Shown piece after piece: positions 50,462-63,206 of a DNA stretch of 64,000 nucleotides. The stretch spans positions 78,155,527 through 78,219,526 of the forward strand of contig CM055092.1 in the NCBI GenBank assembly GCA_029204225.1, in the 5' to 3' direction. The position numbers were made by a program, and so were the translations under genes. Under the pieces are notes generated by a model, which saw only the letters and a list, made by a program, of their open reading frames with translations, ran no database searches and had not been told where the DNA came from. The DNA is from Diphasiastrum complanatum. Its lineage: Eukaryota > Streptophyta > Lycopodiopsida > Lycopodiales > Lycopodiaceae. Positions within the stretch are counted from its first letter, which is position 1, and every line of letters starts with the position of its first letter.

Positions 50462-52570
50462 TCAACCAAAACGCTTCCTTAAGAGATTGAGAAGCAGCAA
50501 TGTATTCTGCTTCAGTAGAAGAAAGTGCAATAGAGGTTTGCTTATGATTGTTCCATGAAATAGGACCGTCGGTGAAGAAGAATGTAAATCCAGATGTGGA
50601 CTTACGATTGTCTGCATTTTCTCCCTAGCTTGCATCAGAATAGCCACTGAGCTGATGAAGATTGTCGTTGCTGACATCTCCATAGCAGATGCACTGGTCC
50701 ATGGTAGCTCGAATATACCTCATGACTCGAATAAGAGCCTTCCAATGATCCTAGTATCGATCGATACAGATACTCTCTCATTTGCTCTTCTTCCTGCTTG
50801 GTCTGGGGACATTGGTCCTTTGACAAATGCAGGCCTGGATCCATTGGTGAGTGAGCTAATTTACAATTCATCAAATTGTATCTATTAAGAACATTATGAA
50901 GATACCTTTGTTGAGTGATCTAAATCAGTTGATTTGCTTTGTCTCTGTGGATTTTAATTCCTAAACAGAAGTGAGCTTCGCCTAGATCAGTCATGTCAAA
51001 TTCTGAGAACATCATGTGTTTTGAATCCTTAACCATATTGGTATCGTTGCTGAAGAGCAACGTATCATCCACGTACAAGGTGATGATAATGAAGGATTGC
51101 TGCACTGACTTCGAATAAACGTTGCAATCAGCAGTGCTTGGTTTGAATCCTTGTTCAATGAGGAGTGTGTTGATCCTCTGAACCCAAGCCCTGGCAGACT
51201 GTTTCAAGCCGTACAGTGCTTTGTGGAGTTTACAAACACGATTTTTCATGCCTTCCAGAACGTATCCTTCGGGTTGGATCATGTAGATATCTTCTTGTAT
51301 AACTCCATTCAGATAGGCTGTTTGTACATCAAGTTGATGTACTTCGAGGTCGGCAGTTGCAGCATAAGACGAGCATTCGGATCGACGAATGTTTGACGAC
51401 TGGACTAAAAGTCTCATTGTAGTCGACATTTGGGATCCGGGTGAATCCTCGTGCTACCAGTCTAGCCTTCCTTCGATCAATTGCTCCGTTGGCATTATAT
51501 TTGATCTTAAAGATCCATTTGCAATCAATGATATTGCAGCCAGTAGGAGCTTTGACTAATGACCATGTCTGATTCTTGATCAGAGAGGAATACTCTATGT
51601 CCATGGCTTCTCTCCAGAGATCAGAGTCTGGTTGGCTAAGTGCCTCTTCAGCTGTCGTTGGTTCTTGCATTAAGAGACAGGCAGACTCAGGAGTATACCT
51701 TGTGGGCTGCGTGCGCACTTGGCTTGATCTTCTGGGAAGATTCGACTGATGAACCGCTCCTAGGACTTGTTGCTGGGTAGCAGCAACATCTTCATCTGAT
51801 TCGCTGTCTCAAAGTGGGTCGACAATACATATGCCTGAGCCAGAAGCTCGGTCTGTCGTATCAAGGGTAGGTGATGAAGGTCTTTCTTGAGCAATATCCT
51901 TGTCTTTGAGGTCGACGAACTGATCCTCGATAAAGACTGTATTCCGGCTATACAAGATTTGCTGGGTATCAGGATCGTACAACTTGTAAGTGTTATCAGA
52001 CGAAGTATATCCGATCAGGATGGCCTTGAGACCTTGGAAGTCCAATTTTTTCCTTGTGTCCTTTGGGATCTGCGCATAGGCAATGCATTTAAACACTCTT
52101 AGGTTCTTCAAATAAGGCTTAGAGCCTGTCCACACCTCGTGGGGTGTCTTGTCTGAGAGGGCCTTGATTGAACATTTGATCTAGACATAAGCTACAGTGG
52201 AGACAGCTTCAGCCCAAAATCTCTTGGGAAACAATGCATGCGATAGCATACATTTAGCAGATTCGACCAGAGTATGATTCTTCCTCTCAGCTAAGCCATT
52301 AGACTGAGGACTGTAAAGAGTGATGAATTGCTGCTCAATGCCTTGGCTTTGGCAGTACTCCTTAAACTCGACAAAGATATATTCTCCACCGTTGTCTGAC
52401 CTTAGGGCCTTGATCGTCCTTCCAGTCTCCTTTTCTGCACGCTCCTTGAAGATTTCGAAGCAATTGAAGGCTTCTGATTTCTTCTTTATGAAGTTCACCA
52501 TAGTTCTTCTGGAGAATTCGTCAATAAAGGTTATAAAATACTTGGCGTCTTTCAATGAAGGGTTTTTCAT
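50462..52570 (-). pseudogene. Pol (integrase, RT, RNase H) of the older Copia
   Basis: Minus strand. 52570-52181 is the integrase core with FIDEFSRRTM, LRSDNGGEYIF and PQSNGLAERKNHTL, so the Asp and Glu are intact. After a stop, 52135-51809 is its C-terminal part. 51718-51329 covers the linker and first part of RT (CKWIFKIKYNANGAIDRRKA). A frameshift leads into 51429-50920 with VHQLDVQTAYLNGVIQEDIY and intact YVDD. RNase H is present only as decayed pieces down to 50462. Confidence 0.85.
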
Positions 52571-52967
52571 CGGGCCACAAATATCTGAATGTACAACATC
52601 TAGAATCCTCTAGCAACATGTTGATGGCTTGACTTAAATGGTTTCCTAGTCTGTTTACCAACTAGACAGTCTTGACAGACAGGTAACTTGACCTTTTCAC
52701 GAGGATAGTCGAGATCAAGAACAATAGATTGTCTAGACATTCATTGTACAACAGGATGATTTAAATGACCAAGTCTATAATGCCAAAGTAAACCTTTATT
52801 TGAATGAATTGAAGTACTGAGAGCCTGACTAGAGGCAGAAAAGCAACGACTCAACTTATACAAGTATCAGTGCCTCTTTTCGAGTGCTAGGATCTTGCCT
52901 GTCCTATCAGCTACTTTACACTGAACACATTCGAACTCTACTCTATGTCCTAGATCAGTGATTCTGC

Positions 52968-54098
52968 TTACAGAGAGCAGATTTGTAGATAACTTGGTAC
53001 ATACATGACTTTAGAGAGTAGCTTAGACTGATCATTTGCAATGCATAATCTTACAATGCCTTCACCTTTAATAGCTCGTGTGCTACTGTTGTCAAGGTGA
53101 ACGAATTTTTGAGTACTGTAAGGTGTATAGGACTCAAAACAACCAATGAGACTAGTCATGTGCTGAGTGGCTCTGGAATCCAGGAACCAAGAACTGTCGC
53201 CAGATGCTCCTTGATGATTGGTCATGAAGGCATCATGATCCGCTTCTTGAATAGGCTGTGGAGCTTTTGCAGCTGCATTAGCCACTTGATTCGACTGCCC
53301 TTTGCTATTGTTCTTCGCTTGAAGTATTCGACAGTCTTGTATTTTGTGGTTGTTTCATTTGTAGTATCTGTAGAACAGCTTCTTCTTTGTCTACAGATTC
53401 GATTGTTCCTTGTGCTGAGTTAGTTTTTGGTCTGGCTTTGATTCCTTCAGGCATTTCTTCTTCTTCTGCGTTGTCGTGCTCTCGTTGGTGTACAAGGCAT
53501 GAGAATTAGCTGAGGAACTCGAGGCTTTGTTCCTTCGCATGTCTTCCTGCAATAGCATAGTAATGACTCTCGAAAGAGTCAATTCTGAATGAGTCGTGAT
53601 GATCATCACCCAACTGTCATAAGAACTTGGCAAGCTTGTAAGCAGTTGCATCACTGCGTCTTGATCGTCTATGACAGATCCGACAACGGCCATTTGTCTT
53701 AGCAGGTTCTTGAATTGATTAATGTGATTTTGTAGAGAATCACCATTCGTCATCTTGAGGGAGTAGAATTTTTTCTTGAGATGTAGCTTGGAAGCTATAT
53801 CTCGCACTTCGTATAGTGTGCTCAAGATGTCCCAGACTTTTTTTGATGTCTGAGCCTCAGATACATGGCCGATCTGGGTATCCGTGATGCCGAGGATGAT
53901 CAGCGCGAAAGCTTTTCCATCCTTCAGCTTCCATCTGGCGATTGTCACGTCGTCCACTTCGGGTTTCCCTTCTGCACCTGTAAAAACGTCGTACAATTCT
54001 TTTGCCATTAGTACAGTTTTCATCTTAAATTTTCACAAATGGTAATTGGCTCCATCAAGCTTGTCCATGATAGGATTGGCTTTCCTTTGGGAATCCAT
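52968..54098 (-). pseudogene. Gag and protease of the older Copia
   Basis: Minus strand. ATG at 54098 opens with MDKLDGANYHL, but the following Trp codon is TGA; the frame resumes KFKMKTVLMAKELYDVFTG. The Gag body follows to about 53395. In the zinc knuckle both leading Cys codons read TAC (YRYYK then a stop, then NNHKIQDC), near 53345-53390. The protease reads WFLDSRATQHMT, with Arg in place of the DSG glycine. All these lesions are G-to-A on the coding strand. Confidence 0.85.
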
Positions 54099-54242
54099 GT
54101 GGAAGAGATAGTTTGGTGATAGGAAAAACTATCAGTGACTTAAGTATGAAAATCTGATACTGAAAAATACAAAACAAGAAAACAATTACTCTATCGGCTA
54201 GTAGAGTCTTGTACTGTGGAAGCTTATCAAGCTATGAAAATA

Positions 54243-54254
54243 GCTCTGATACCT
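54243..54254 (-). other. Primer binding site of the older Copia
   Basis: AGGTATCAGAGC on the minus strand, one mismatch at the first base, adjacent to the LTR end at 54255. Confidence 0.85.
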
Positions 54255-55354
54255 TGTTGGAGAGAGGGAGATGAACGAGTTGAGAAAAAAGTGTCATATG
54301 TTAGAAACGAAAAATAAGCTCAAAGAGGGAAGACGAACACGAACGAGACACGAACTCGAACAAGAAACGAACTCGAACATAAAATGTTCGTGCGCAGCGG
54401 AACGAGCTATACGCCTATCTCCGTAAGCATGACTACGCCTATTAGAACGAACAAAACGGTAGTGATGGGAATCACAGTACTTTAATAAATGATTGAAGCT
54501 CCAAAAAATGGTTTGTCACGAATAGTAAGACAAACTATTCGTCGCGAATGATTTGCGAAGTGCTAGATGGTGCTCGACTGATAATTAGTCACGAATGATT
54601 TGCGAAAGACAAGACTAAATGTTAGTCGTCTATTACCAGAAAGAACAACTAGAAAGATCAGACAAAATGAATGATAAGCATAGCAATATTAACATAGATT
54701 TGAACGAAGAACAAAAAACTATATCAGATTAAGTATATCATGTATACATGTCAATAATGTGGTAGAGCACAAGACAATAGTGGACAAAACCGCGTGCCCT
54801 ACGAAGATTATACAATCTGTAAAGGAATAAAACCTTATTGCTGACAATCAAGAATCAATGTGCAAGGCATCTACTTCGTCTCATTCATCAACTCATCAAC
54901 TCATTCACTCATTAACCTCATTACTCATTAACCTGAATATGCAAATGGTATCCAGTATATATAAATTATATTACAAGTGTGCAGATGTGGAAAGTACAGA
55001 GTGGATGTGTTGTCTGTAAGAGATCGTGGGTGGCTGCAGTCGTTGTCCAATCTGTTAGCGCAGCTGCATGGGGTGAGCATGGAAAGGGTGCGACGTTAGC
55101 CAGTGCTGAAGTGATCGTTGGTGATGACAATGCAAAAAGTGCGTCACTCTTACGAGTAGTCTTAGGATTAGATTTACAAGGTGCCTTTGCTTTTAGGTCA
55201 CCTTTGGCATTTTGTAATATAGTGTCCCCTTTTCTTCGTCTGTGCGAATTTGCGTGTAAATATGCAGACTGCGCGACAACGTTAGTAAATATGCAGCATG
55301 AATGGAGGCAGATTAAAATGGGATTTAAGGAGAGTAGAGAGAATAAATCCAACA
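54255..55354 (-). repeat. 5' LTR of the older Copia
   Basis: 1100 bp; relative to the 3' copy it lacks about 20 bp near 54475 and carries an extra ~21 bp near 54860. Confidence 0.9.
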
Positions 55355-56340
55355 CTTTGATCTTTACCAAAGACCTTGATGAAGATAGTGCTTCCCAGTT
55401 AGAGTCCTTCTCACAGAAAATTTGTGATGTAGGAAATCAATCTGCCTTTGAATTTTGTCAAGACAATAGTTTCCAAGTACCGTTGGTTGTACCATTGGAT
55501 TTAAATCTGCAAAGACTGATTATAAACTTTGGAGCCTTCCTTCTGTCAACTTCCTAGCACCTATCTCTATTCAGCTTTGGATGGCTCTTGCTCATCTCAC
55601 TGATGTAGAAGTCCAAGCCTGCAAGCTTGCTGCTTTGCATAACTATTTCTTTTAATACTCATATTGCCTTTGATACTGTCATCAAGATGATCAGATTTGA
55701 ACCTTCAAGATGTTCTTCTGAGCAGGACTTGGACTAGAACTAGAGGCCATTTTGACACTGGCTTTAACAGAATGAACCTTCATCAAGATAGAATCTGAAA
55801 CTGGAAAAGACCTTTCTTTAAGTGTAGATGCGGTGATAAATGCATAAACAATTATTCTATTATATGGTTTGATCACTCTATCTGATACATAATGAATAAT
55901 CTTTCCATTTTCTTTCCTGGTGCGTCTCTACAAAATCAGCTTAATGCCTTCTTCCTTTGGTTTCACAAACCTGCTAGAGAGGTTGTCAAGTCCCACCTTG
56001 TCTTTCTGTACATCCGACAATACATGATTGATGCTACCATTGAAAATTTCATAAACACTACTGCTAAGCTCCTCGCACACCTTGGCGACGTTGGAAACAT
56101 TCGAAAAATTGAACGTCTTTTAAAAAACCTAGCTTCTCCACCTTGCAAGACAAATACTTCCATAATACTAGCAAGAAAATGGGATCCTTCAATCTAAACA
56201 ATCCAAGCTCAATTATATCAGGCAGCGGCAATAACAGGAAGAGAAAGTACTTTTTGAACAAAGACAAAGAAGGGCAAAGTAGTGGCAGTAAGGGGGATCT
56301 TCCTATCAGAAAGCTGAACTTTTACCGTGATTGATCCATG
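55355..56340 (+). other. Right half of the interrupted frame; unknown protein-like sequence
   Basis: A frame from the Copia boundary to 55557 (FTKDLDEDSASQLESFSQKI) continues, once the insertion and one target duplication are removed, the frame ending at 49057 (GDSSADTPVPTNAPTSPHP). Further open stretches follow: 55892-56197 (FFLWFHKPAREVVKSHLVFL) and 56143-56334, ending basic (NRKRKYFLNKDKEG). No family is recognised. It could be a host gene or part of an older retroelement. Confidence 0.35.
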
Positions 56341-56399
56341 TGCAGGAACACATAGAAAAAACAAGGATTTTGGAGGTCAATAATACTAGTAGACGATGA

Positions 56400-56680
56400 C
56401 TAGTGTGTCAAACGACTATATGCTGAAATCTTACTTCAGATTTTTGGTCATATTGATGAGACTTTTGAGCTTATTGTGTTTGGTTGTCTTACTTTCCACA
56501 TTTGAAGCATGACTGGTATAAACCCTTTCAAGTCTTTTGTGATTTCGATGTTGACAATATCCCACCTTGTACTTGCACTGACAATAAACGTTTTAAAGAG
56601 TTCATTTCCAAAAATTTTGGGCATGTTGTCTTGATGGATACTATCAACTCTGGTACATATGAGGAGCCTCTATGACATGA
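56400..56680 (+). pseudogene. Possible N-terminal fragment of the unusual RT lineage
   Basis: A frame 56484-56675 reads HLKHDWYKPFQVFCDF, then PPCTCTDNKRFKEFISKNFG and HVVLMDT, ending SGTYEEPL. A Cys-x-Cys followed by GHV and a G(T/P)KYREP-like end recalls the region upstream of the polymerase in a group of Penelope-like/rvt-like reverse transcriptases. That is recognition from memory, not alignment. It lies on the strand opposite to the RT core at 60111-61745. Confidence 0.3.
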
Positions 56681-56689
56681 GCAAGAAGG

Positions 56690-58560
56690 ACATAGTCACA
56701 GGTCTGAAAATATCCAGACCCGATACTGAGTTCTACGAAGCTTGTCAGAAAGGGAAATAGCATCGGAATCCATTCCTGCATGAGTGAAGAAGAGCTAAAG
56801 AAATTCTTGAGCTCGTCCACTCAGATGTCTATGGACCAATGAAAGTTGATTTGCTCTCAAGATCGAGGTATTTCTTTACATTCATTGATGACTACAACCG
56901 AATGACAATGATCAATTACTTGAAGAAAAAATCTAAAGTATTTGACTCTTTCAAGAAGTTTGTGGCATTCGCAGAAAGACACACCTCGAATAAAATTCAG
57001 ATCATTAGGTCTGATAATGGAGGTGAATATAAGAGCACAGAATTTTCAAGATTCTGTCAAGAACAAGGAATAAAGCATCAATTCACTCTTGTGTATAGAC
57101 CCAAATATAATGGTGTCGTGGAAAGAAAAAACATGACACTATTCAAAGGAGCCAGATGCATGATGGCACAGGCTCGATTGCCAAGTCAATTTTGGACTGA
57201 GGCAATAGCTGTAGTGGAACACCTGCAAAACAGATCAACGACGACAGCCCTGGAAGACAAAACACCATACGAAATGTGGACAGGTAGAAAGCCTGATCTA
57301 TCATGTGTGCATGTATTCGAATGTGCAACATACAAGCACATACCAAAGGAACAAAGAAGCAAGCTCGATGAAAAGTTGGATCAAACAATCATGGTTGGAT
57401 ACTCGAATGGACCACAAGTCTATAGACTCTACAACCCAACCACAAAGAAAGTTGTGTCGTGTAGAGATGTGAAGTTCGACGAGTCCACATTCCTTGGATT
57501 GAAGGACAAAAAGGGGTATGAGATCTTCACAATACTGCCGATTCAAGAGAGAGATCAAGGGCAAACACCAAATCAAAATATTGAGCCCCATATCCCAGAG
57601 CAGTAGGAAGCCAAAGATGAACTCGACAAAGAAGAAACATTCGAACAACAACGAATCGAACCCAGAAGGTCGACAAGACAAAGAGACCTCCAGAATGATA
57701 CACTGACAACCTTCAATGGAGCGAAAAAATAGAGTTCAAATACTACAGCTTCACTGAAGAGCCAACAACATATCAAGAAGCTATCCAGAGTCTAGAAGGT
57801 GAATTTTGGAAACAGACAATGTCAGAAGAAATCGAATCAATGAGGCAAAATGAGGCATGGACACTAGAGCCACTGCCCGAAAATAAAAAGATCGTCGACT
57901 GCAAATGGGTCTACAAAAGAAAAATAAAGTCAGATGGCATTGTCGGGCGATACAAAGCAAGGCTTGTCACGAAAGGCTACACACAAAGGTACGGCGTCGA
58001 TTACTTTGATACTATTCACCAATGGTAAAAATGACAAGCATTCGACTACTCCTTGCATACGCAACTCAACCACGGAGATCTAGAAGAAGAAATCTTCTTG
58101 AAGCAGCCTGAAGGATTCGAAGACCCCAACAATCGACAATATGTTTGTCGGTTGCAACGATGCATTTATGGTCTGAAACAAGCATCACGATCTTGGCATA
58201 AGAAGATCAATGGTCTTCTGAAGTCTCTAGATTACATTCCTATACAACCAGACTGTAATGTCTATATAAAAAAGTAGAAATTTTTTTTGTGATTTTGACT
58301 ATATTTGTAGATGACCCCCTAATGATAGGAAATTCTTTGATGCTAATCAAGGAAACGAAGATATAGGAGAAACAACAAAATGCCTTGGGCTGGAAATCAG
58401 AAGAGATCAAATTAGAAGAGAAATGCATATGAACTAGTCAAAGTATGCCCAGAAAGTGTTGAAGCAGTACCAAATGATGGACTGCAAAGAAAAAGCCACA
58501 TTGGTGAAGCCATCTCTTGTGAACTATCCATCTTTAGCTTCTTAAGGGAATCACCCACGT
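56690..58560 (+). pseudogene. Copia integrase-RT pseudogene
   Basis: Plus strand. It begins in the region before integrase (FYEACQKGK), has HSDVYGPMKVDLLSRSRYF and FIDDYNRMTM, IIRSDNGGEYKST, and NGVVERKNMTL in a frame 56839-57606. The linker follows (RRSTRQRDLQND), then the RT start at 57740-58028 (CKWVYKRKIKSDG), a break losing part of RT, and 58053-58277 (EEEIFLKQPEGFEDPNNRQY, YGLKQASRSWHKKI). A stop and decay follow; the YVDD position near 58305 reads only partly (TIFVDD). It ends near 58560. No RNase H or LTR is seen. Confidence 0.8.
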
Positions 58561-59503
58561 GCTAAAGCATTGAAACAAAAAGTATTGGATTAAGTATAGA
58601 GTACTCTTAAAGCCTCATAGAGTCATCACCAATAGTTAATTACTTGCTTTTTTGAAGATTAATAACATAGCTTTTTACTCCTCCTGAGCCTTCTCCACCA
58701 TATACAGATTATTAGCAATAGTAGCCATGTTTTCTCAAGAGCATAATAGAATTCTAGCATAATTTATACTACTTCCTTTTCCATAATCACAGCCATCATC
58801 ATACTAGTTTATGAGAGGCAGATAGCATCATAGTTTTTATCAAACCAAAAGAGCAATCGTATGGAGCAATACCACGGAAAGGTTACAACCAATCGAGTAT
58901 AGCAAGAGCATTCACATCAACCATATTCATGCTATAGCTTCTAGTATATCCATAAAACACATGGAAGGACAACGGTCCATCGCATTTCTCAAAGCATTAC
59001 GTTCTGAAAAATGCTTGACACTTTGCTCACACAAAGAGCCATGGTAAATCGTAGTAAGTACAAGCGATTCTGAGCCAAAAATCAGCGTTGGCAAATCCGC
59101 CTCAGAGAGGGCAATAGCCAATGACTACTCTCTTTTCAGGATTGTCCATAATGATTATCAAAAGTTGGCTTGCTGCCAACGCCTATCATAGATCAAAAAG
59201 GTTAAAAAAATACCTGAAAAATTGTCCACGTTTGTTCCTTGGGACAGGATTGATTGCAGTAGTATCCAATCACAATATGCAAGCCAGACCTTGCTACTAC
59301 ACAAGGTAATCACAGAAACCTGTGAGCATTCATGATTCACCATAAAGCTTAGCATACACCCTTCATTATCATGAGCTATCATTCATTAAATCAGTCTCAC
59401 CTTTGTTTGCAGTATCGTTCACACGATTGCTCTTCCAATAGCATTCACGAGCTTTCTCTTCAATCACAATCATAGTATGGTAGAGTACCAGAAGAGCAAA
59501 AAT

Positions 59504-59509
<6 letters not shown>
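58561..59509. other. No recognisable gene
   Basis: AT-rich sequence without supported features. On the minus strand a TATA-like TTCTATAAAGAGGG near 59625-59640 precedes the (CT)n tract at 59510-59590, as in the LTRs elsewhere in the window, so the right end may be LTR-derived. Confidence 0.35.

Positions 59510-59590
<81 letters not shown>
59510..59590 (+). repeat. (GA)n microsatellite, ~81 bp
   Basis: Uninterrupted AG/GA repeat; frames through it are artefacts. Confidence 0.95.
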
Positions 59591-60067
<477 letters not shown>

Positions 60068-60110
60068 CCACCAACCATACTCACAACTAGCAAAGTTTTT
60101 CAGGGGGCAG

Positions 60111-61745
60111 TTAGCACCCCTGAGATGGAGTGCTAACTACCCACCAAATTTTTTTAGCATTTATTGGTAAAGTAAACTTGAGTCTTGGGAAGAAATTGTG
60201 TAGGAATAGGTTGTTTATAGTCTTATATAATCTTCCTTTCATGAAGCCATTACGTTGAAAAGCAATAACGATGTTTTTGACCTCATCCATAAATGTGTCA
60301 TGTTTGCTACAACAATACATGGCAGCAATAATTTGAGCGACAATAACTTTATACGAGTTCATCATCAGCTTGTTGGTAGTCAAGTGTATATATTGGAAAA
60401 ACGAAAACGGAAGTTCCCTTCGCTTGTCAAATTTTTTCATATGAAACCTACCCGATAAAGAATCAAAGGTAGTAGTAATATTCAAAAAATTGATCATATT
60501 ATCAAAAGCATCGTCATTTCTATGGTGAGGTACTCCAAGGGATAGATCCATAAGGCATTATCATCGACACGAGGTTGCTCTTTGTCCAAAAATAAAAGAC
60601 CATCTGTGTTGTTTATGAAACAAATATCATCAATATAGAGGAAGGTATGCTTAAAGGCATGTAGGTATTCCACCTTACCAAGTTTGGCGAGTCTTTTCAT
60701 GAAATATAATTAATAGAATGACAGATACCAATTGCACCATGTAGGAGAACAGGCAAAATCCATTGGAATACCACAAACTTGTTTCCAAGTCCTGTTTTCT
60801 AATCTTACTATGCAGCTGTCAATAAGTATATCATTCCATTGGCAAAGAAGTTTTTCGTCAATCACAGTCCAATTGTCAGTTTGATTGTTTACCCATTCCA
60901 ATCAAATTGCTTAAGGCTCAGTTTCCATTGATAGGCCAGCTTTTTATTTTTACAAGACTTGAAGGCATATCCGATCATTTTCCATACTACTATTTTTAGC
61001 TCATCAGGACCATTAAGAGGATATTCTCATAGCATTTTGCGATGTCAGTAGACCACATTGAAGTGATTTTGTCTGGCACATTAAGATAGAATTTAGTAGA
61101 TGAATTGCACTACCAGAAAAGGTTGGTATCCACATTTAGGACACTCTGGTATGAAGTTGCCTTAAGGCTTGCCCTCTCCATAAGGAGAGGAGTCAGTATA
61201 CCAAGAGCTCCAGAAATGAACGTGTCCACCTTAGAAACATAACAATTATGTGTGTTTGTAATCCATCTGAACGCAATTTTATGTGCTTTGAAAGAACAAA
61301 GTAAAAAAGGTAATTCTTCTTTCCCTATTAGAAAATCAAATATTTTAGTAGCAAGCGTATCTTGAATCTTAACCATAGCCATGTCTAGAATATTGTTATT
61401 TTCTTTCGAAAACGAGGCAAAATCTGAACTAGACAATCTAACCAAAGCCAAGTTTCTTACGAAGTAGATGCACATAAAACATGGGTTGTGTTCACCCTTA
61501 TCCATGCCATTCACATACAAATTGGTAGTAATCCAATCACGCTCGTCAATGGCATCTTTAAGTTTGTTATTCATTATACTTTTCCCATGCAGCCATTTGG
61601 TTTTTTTCAAAAAGTTTGTCACAGCATCTTTACAAATCAGGGCATGTTACATAACAGTCTCATGATCAATATTTTGATAAGTAGGTAAAATTCTTGCCAA
61701 TTCAAACCATTCGGTAAAGTTCTAAAGCAACCTCATTTATATTAG
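60111..61745 (-). pseudogene. Non-LTR reverse transcriptase, Penelope-like or rvt-like
   Basis: Minus strand, several frames. It opens near 61740 with ELARILPTYQNIDHETV and, after a stop, CKDAVTNFLKKTKWLHGKSI. A template-contact-like motif follows (FKAHKIAFRWITNTHNCYVS, near 61240-61290). RT motif A is STDIAKCYENIPLNGPDELK (near 61020-61080, shifted frame), motif B CGIPMDFACSPTWCNWYLSF (near 60715-60785), and motif C FLYIDDICFIN with two catalytic Asp (near 60605-60640). A thumb-like region ends the protein (FHMKKFDKRRELPF, then VIVAQIIAAMYCCSKHDTFM and NGFMKGRLYKTINNLF). It matches neither Copia nor Gypsy. No GIY-YIG or other endonuclease is visible. At least four stops or shifts break it. 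Confidence 0.65.
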
Positions 61746-62335
61746 ACTATCAGAGTTGCTGATTATCTTGGCTTGGTAGAGATTGCCTTCTCTGCATCCA
61801 ACTATCAACAACTTGTTTGTTGTTTTCTCGATCATCCGACATACATTGCCATCGAATAGAACTCGAATTCCAAGATCTGTCATCTTGGAGACTGACAATA
61901 GGTCTATGTAGAATGTTCCTGGCAGCTCTGCTTGTCCTGATAGTGTTCATAGTTATAGAGTTCCGACGCCCTTGACATCGTGTCGGCTCCCATCGCCTAG
62001 AATCACTGCTTTGTTGTTTTCAAGTTCTCTGAAGTCAATCAAGATTCTTTTGTTGTAGGTGATGTGTGAGGTTGCTCCTGAATCAATGACTACATCGCAG
62101 TCCTATTCAGTGTAGCTTGTCGAGGCTTCGTCGAATACCGTGAAGGTCTCATCGCTTTTATTTGTAGCCCTCGACAACTCTGCAACATTCACCTTGTCAG
62201 CTTTGTTTTTTCTTTTTGGGTTGAATCTGCAATCGTATGCAGTGTCCCTTCTTCTTGCAGTGCATGCAAGGTATTGTCGGGTTAAACCAGCATTTGTTGG
62301 CTGCGTGTCCGGAATTGTGGCTGTCGGGGGTATTC
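61746..62335 (-). pseudogene. Copia zinc knuckle, protease and pre-integrase fragment
   Basis: Minus strand. The end of Gag has GHAANKCWFNPTIPCMHCKK and a knuckle CMHCKKKGH whose last Cys is in a shifted frame (YDCRFNPK). The protease follows with VVIDSGATSHIT (DSG intact, near 62065-62085), GDGSRHDVKGVGT, then a stop and FYIDLLSVSKMTDLGIRVLF. It ends abruptly at about 61746, where the non-LTR RT begins, and on the other side at the Gypsy LTR. It is a third Copia lineage in the window. Confidence 0.75.
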
Positions 62336-62349
62336 CCAACGAATTGTAA

Positions 62350-62887
62350 ATAAATAAAATCGACCAATAAAATGTGTTGCGAAGGCATGGCATCCTGCGC
62401 ATATAAGTCCATGGCCCAATGAGCACACAAGCTTAAGTGTAAATAGAATAAAGTAGACTTGGGCCTTTGAACTAAAATAAAACTAGAGGCCCAAAGTCAT
62501 TTTTAAACTTAGAGATTACTTTTTAGAGTTGGGTCCGAATTGGGACTCACATGAATCTTGTGAATTTCAATGTACTTTTTGTGGACCCTTGGATCAAGTT
62601 GGGTCCAAGATGAATGGATAGGATCAATGTAAATATTAGCCAATAGGATTTTGGGGCAAGGGCCTTCCCCATTTTATAAAAAGGCACCATTCGTACACTA
62701 TTTCAATGCTTAATAGAGAGGAGGAGACTCTATCATTTTGAGAGCTCAAGCATCCTCATTTGCTAATTACTCTTGCTTATGCTATTGTTGTGATTGCTTG
62801 TTATTTCCATTTCCCATGCTTTTTGGTTTATGCTAGTTAAGTTTTTTCCATAAGCAATGAAATTAAGCATTTGAGCTAACCTCCATC

Positions 62888-62974
<87 letters not shown>

Positions 62975-63205
62975 CCCTTCTCTTTCCTCTTCCTCTTCTA
63001 TTCTATCATTTTTCTCTCCAACATTCAAGATGAAGTTAGTTTAGGAAGAATAGAGTTAGTGTGAGTAGTGTTAGAGGAGGTAGAGTCAGATGCAAAGTAG
63101 GGAACTAACTAAAAATAGCATCTATGCATAGTTAGATGCTATCCAGTGAACTAACCCTTGTTGACAGGCGGGAGGGCTATAGTACGCAAGATCTTCAAAC
63201 CTATA
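62350..63205 (+). repeat. LTR of a plus-strand Gypsy (Athila/Tat-like) element
   Basis: The right end is fixed by the tRNA-Asp primer site. It holds a TATA box (TTTATAAAAAGGC, near 62675-62687), then AGAGAGGAGGAGACTC, and a (CT)n tract at 62891-62970. The left boundary is approximate: Copia coding sequence is still readable to about 62335. Confidence 0.55.
62891..62970 (+). repeat. (CT)n microsatellite inside the Gypsy LTR
   Basis: 80 bp of uninterrupted CT, about 210 bp downstream of the TATA box. Confidence 0.95.
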
Positions 63206-63206
63206 G

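Larger units (their letters stand above)
49058..55354 (-). mobile_element. Older full-length Copia, minus strand
   Basis: LTRs at 54255-55354 (5') and 49058-50159 (3'), about 1.1 kb each, beginning TGTTGGATT and ending TCCAACA on the minus strand. The primer site (AGGTATCAGAGC) is at 54243-54254 and the purine tract (AAGGGGGAG) at 50160-50168. The flanks CTTTA and CTTTG are a one-base-diverged 5-bp target duplication. LTRs differ by many substitutions and some indels. Gag and Pol are all present but broken. It belongs to a different Copia lineage from the young element. Confidence 0.92.
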
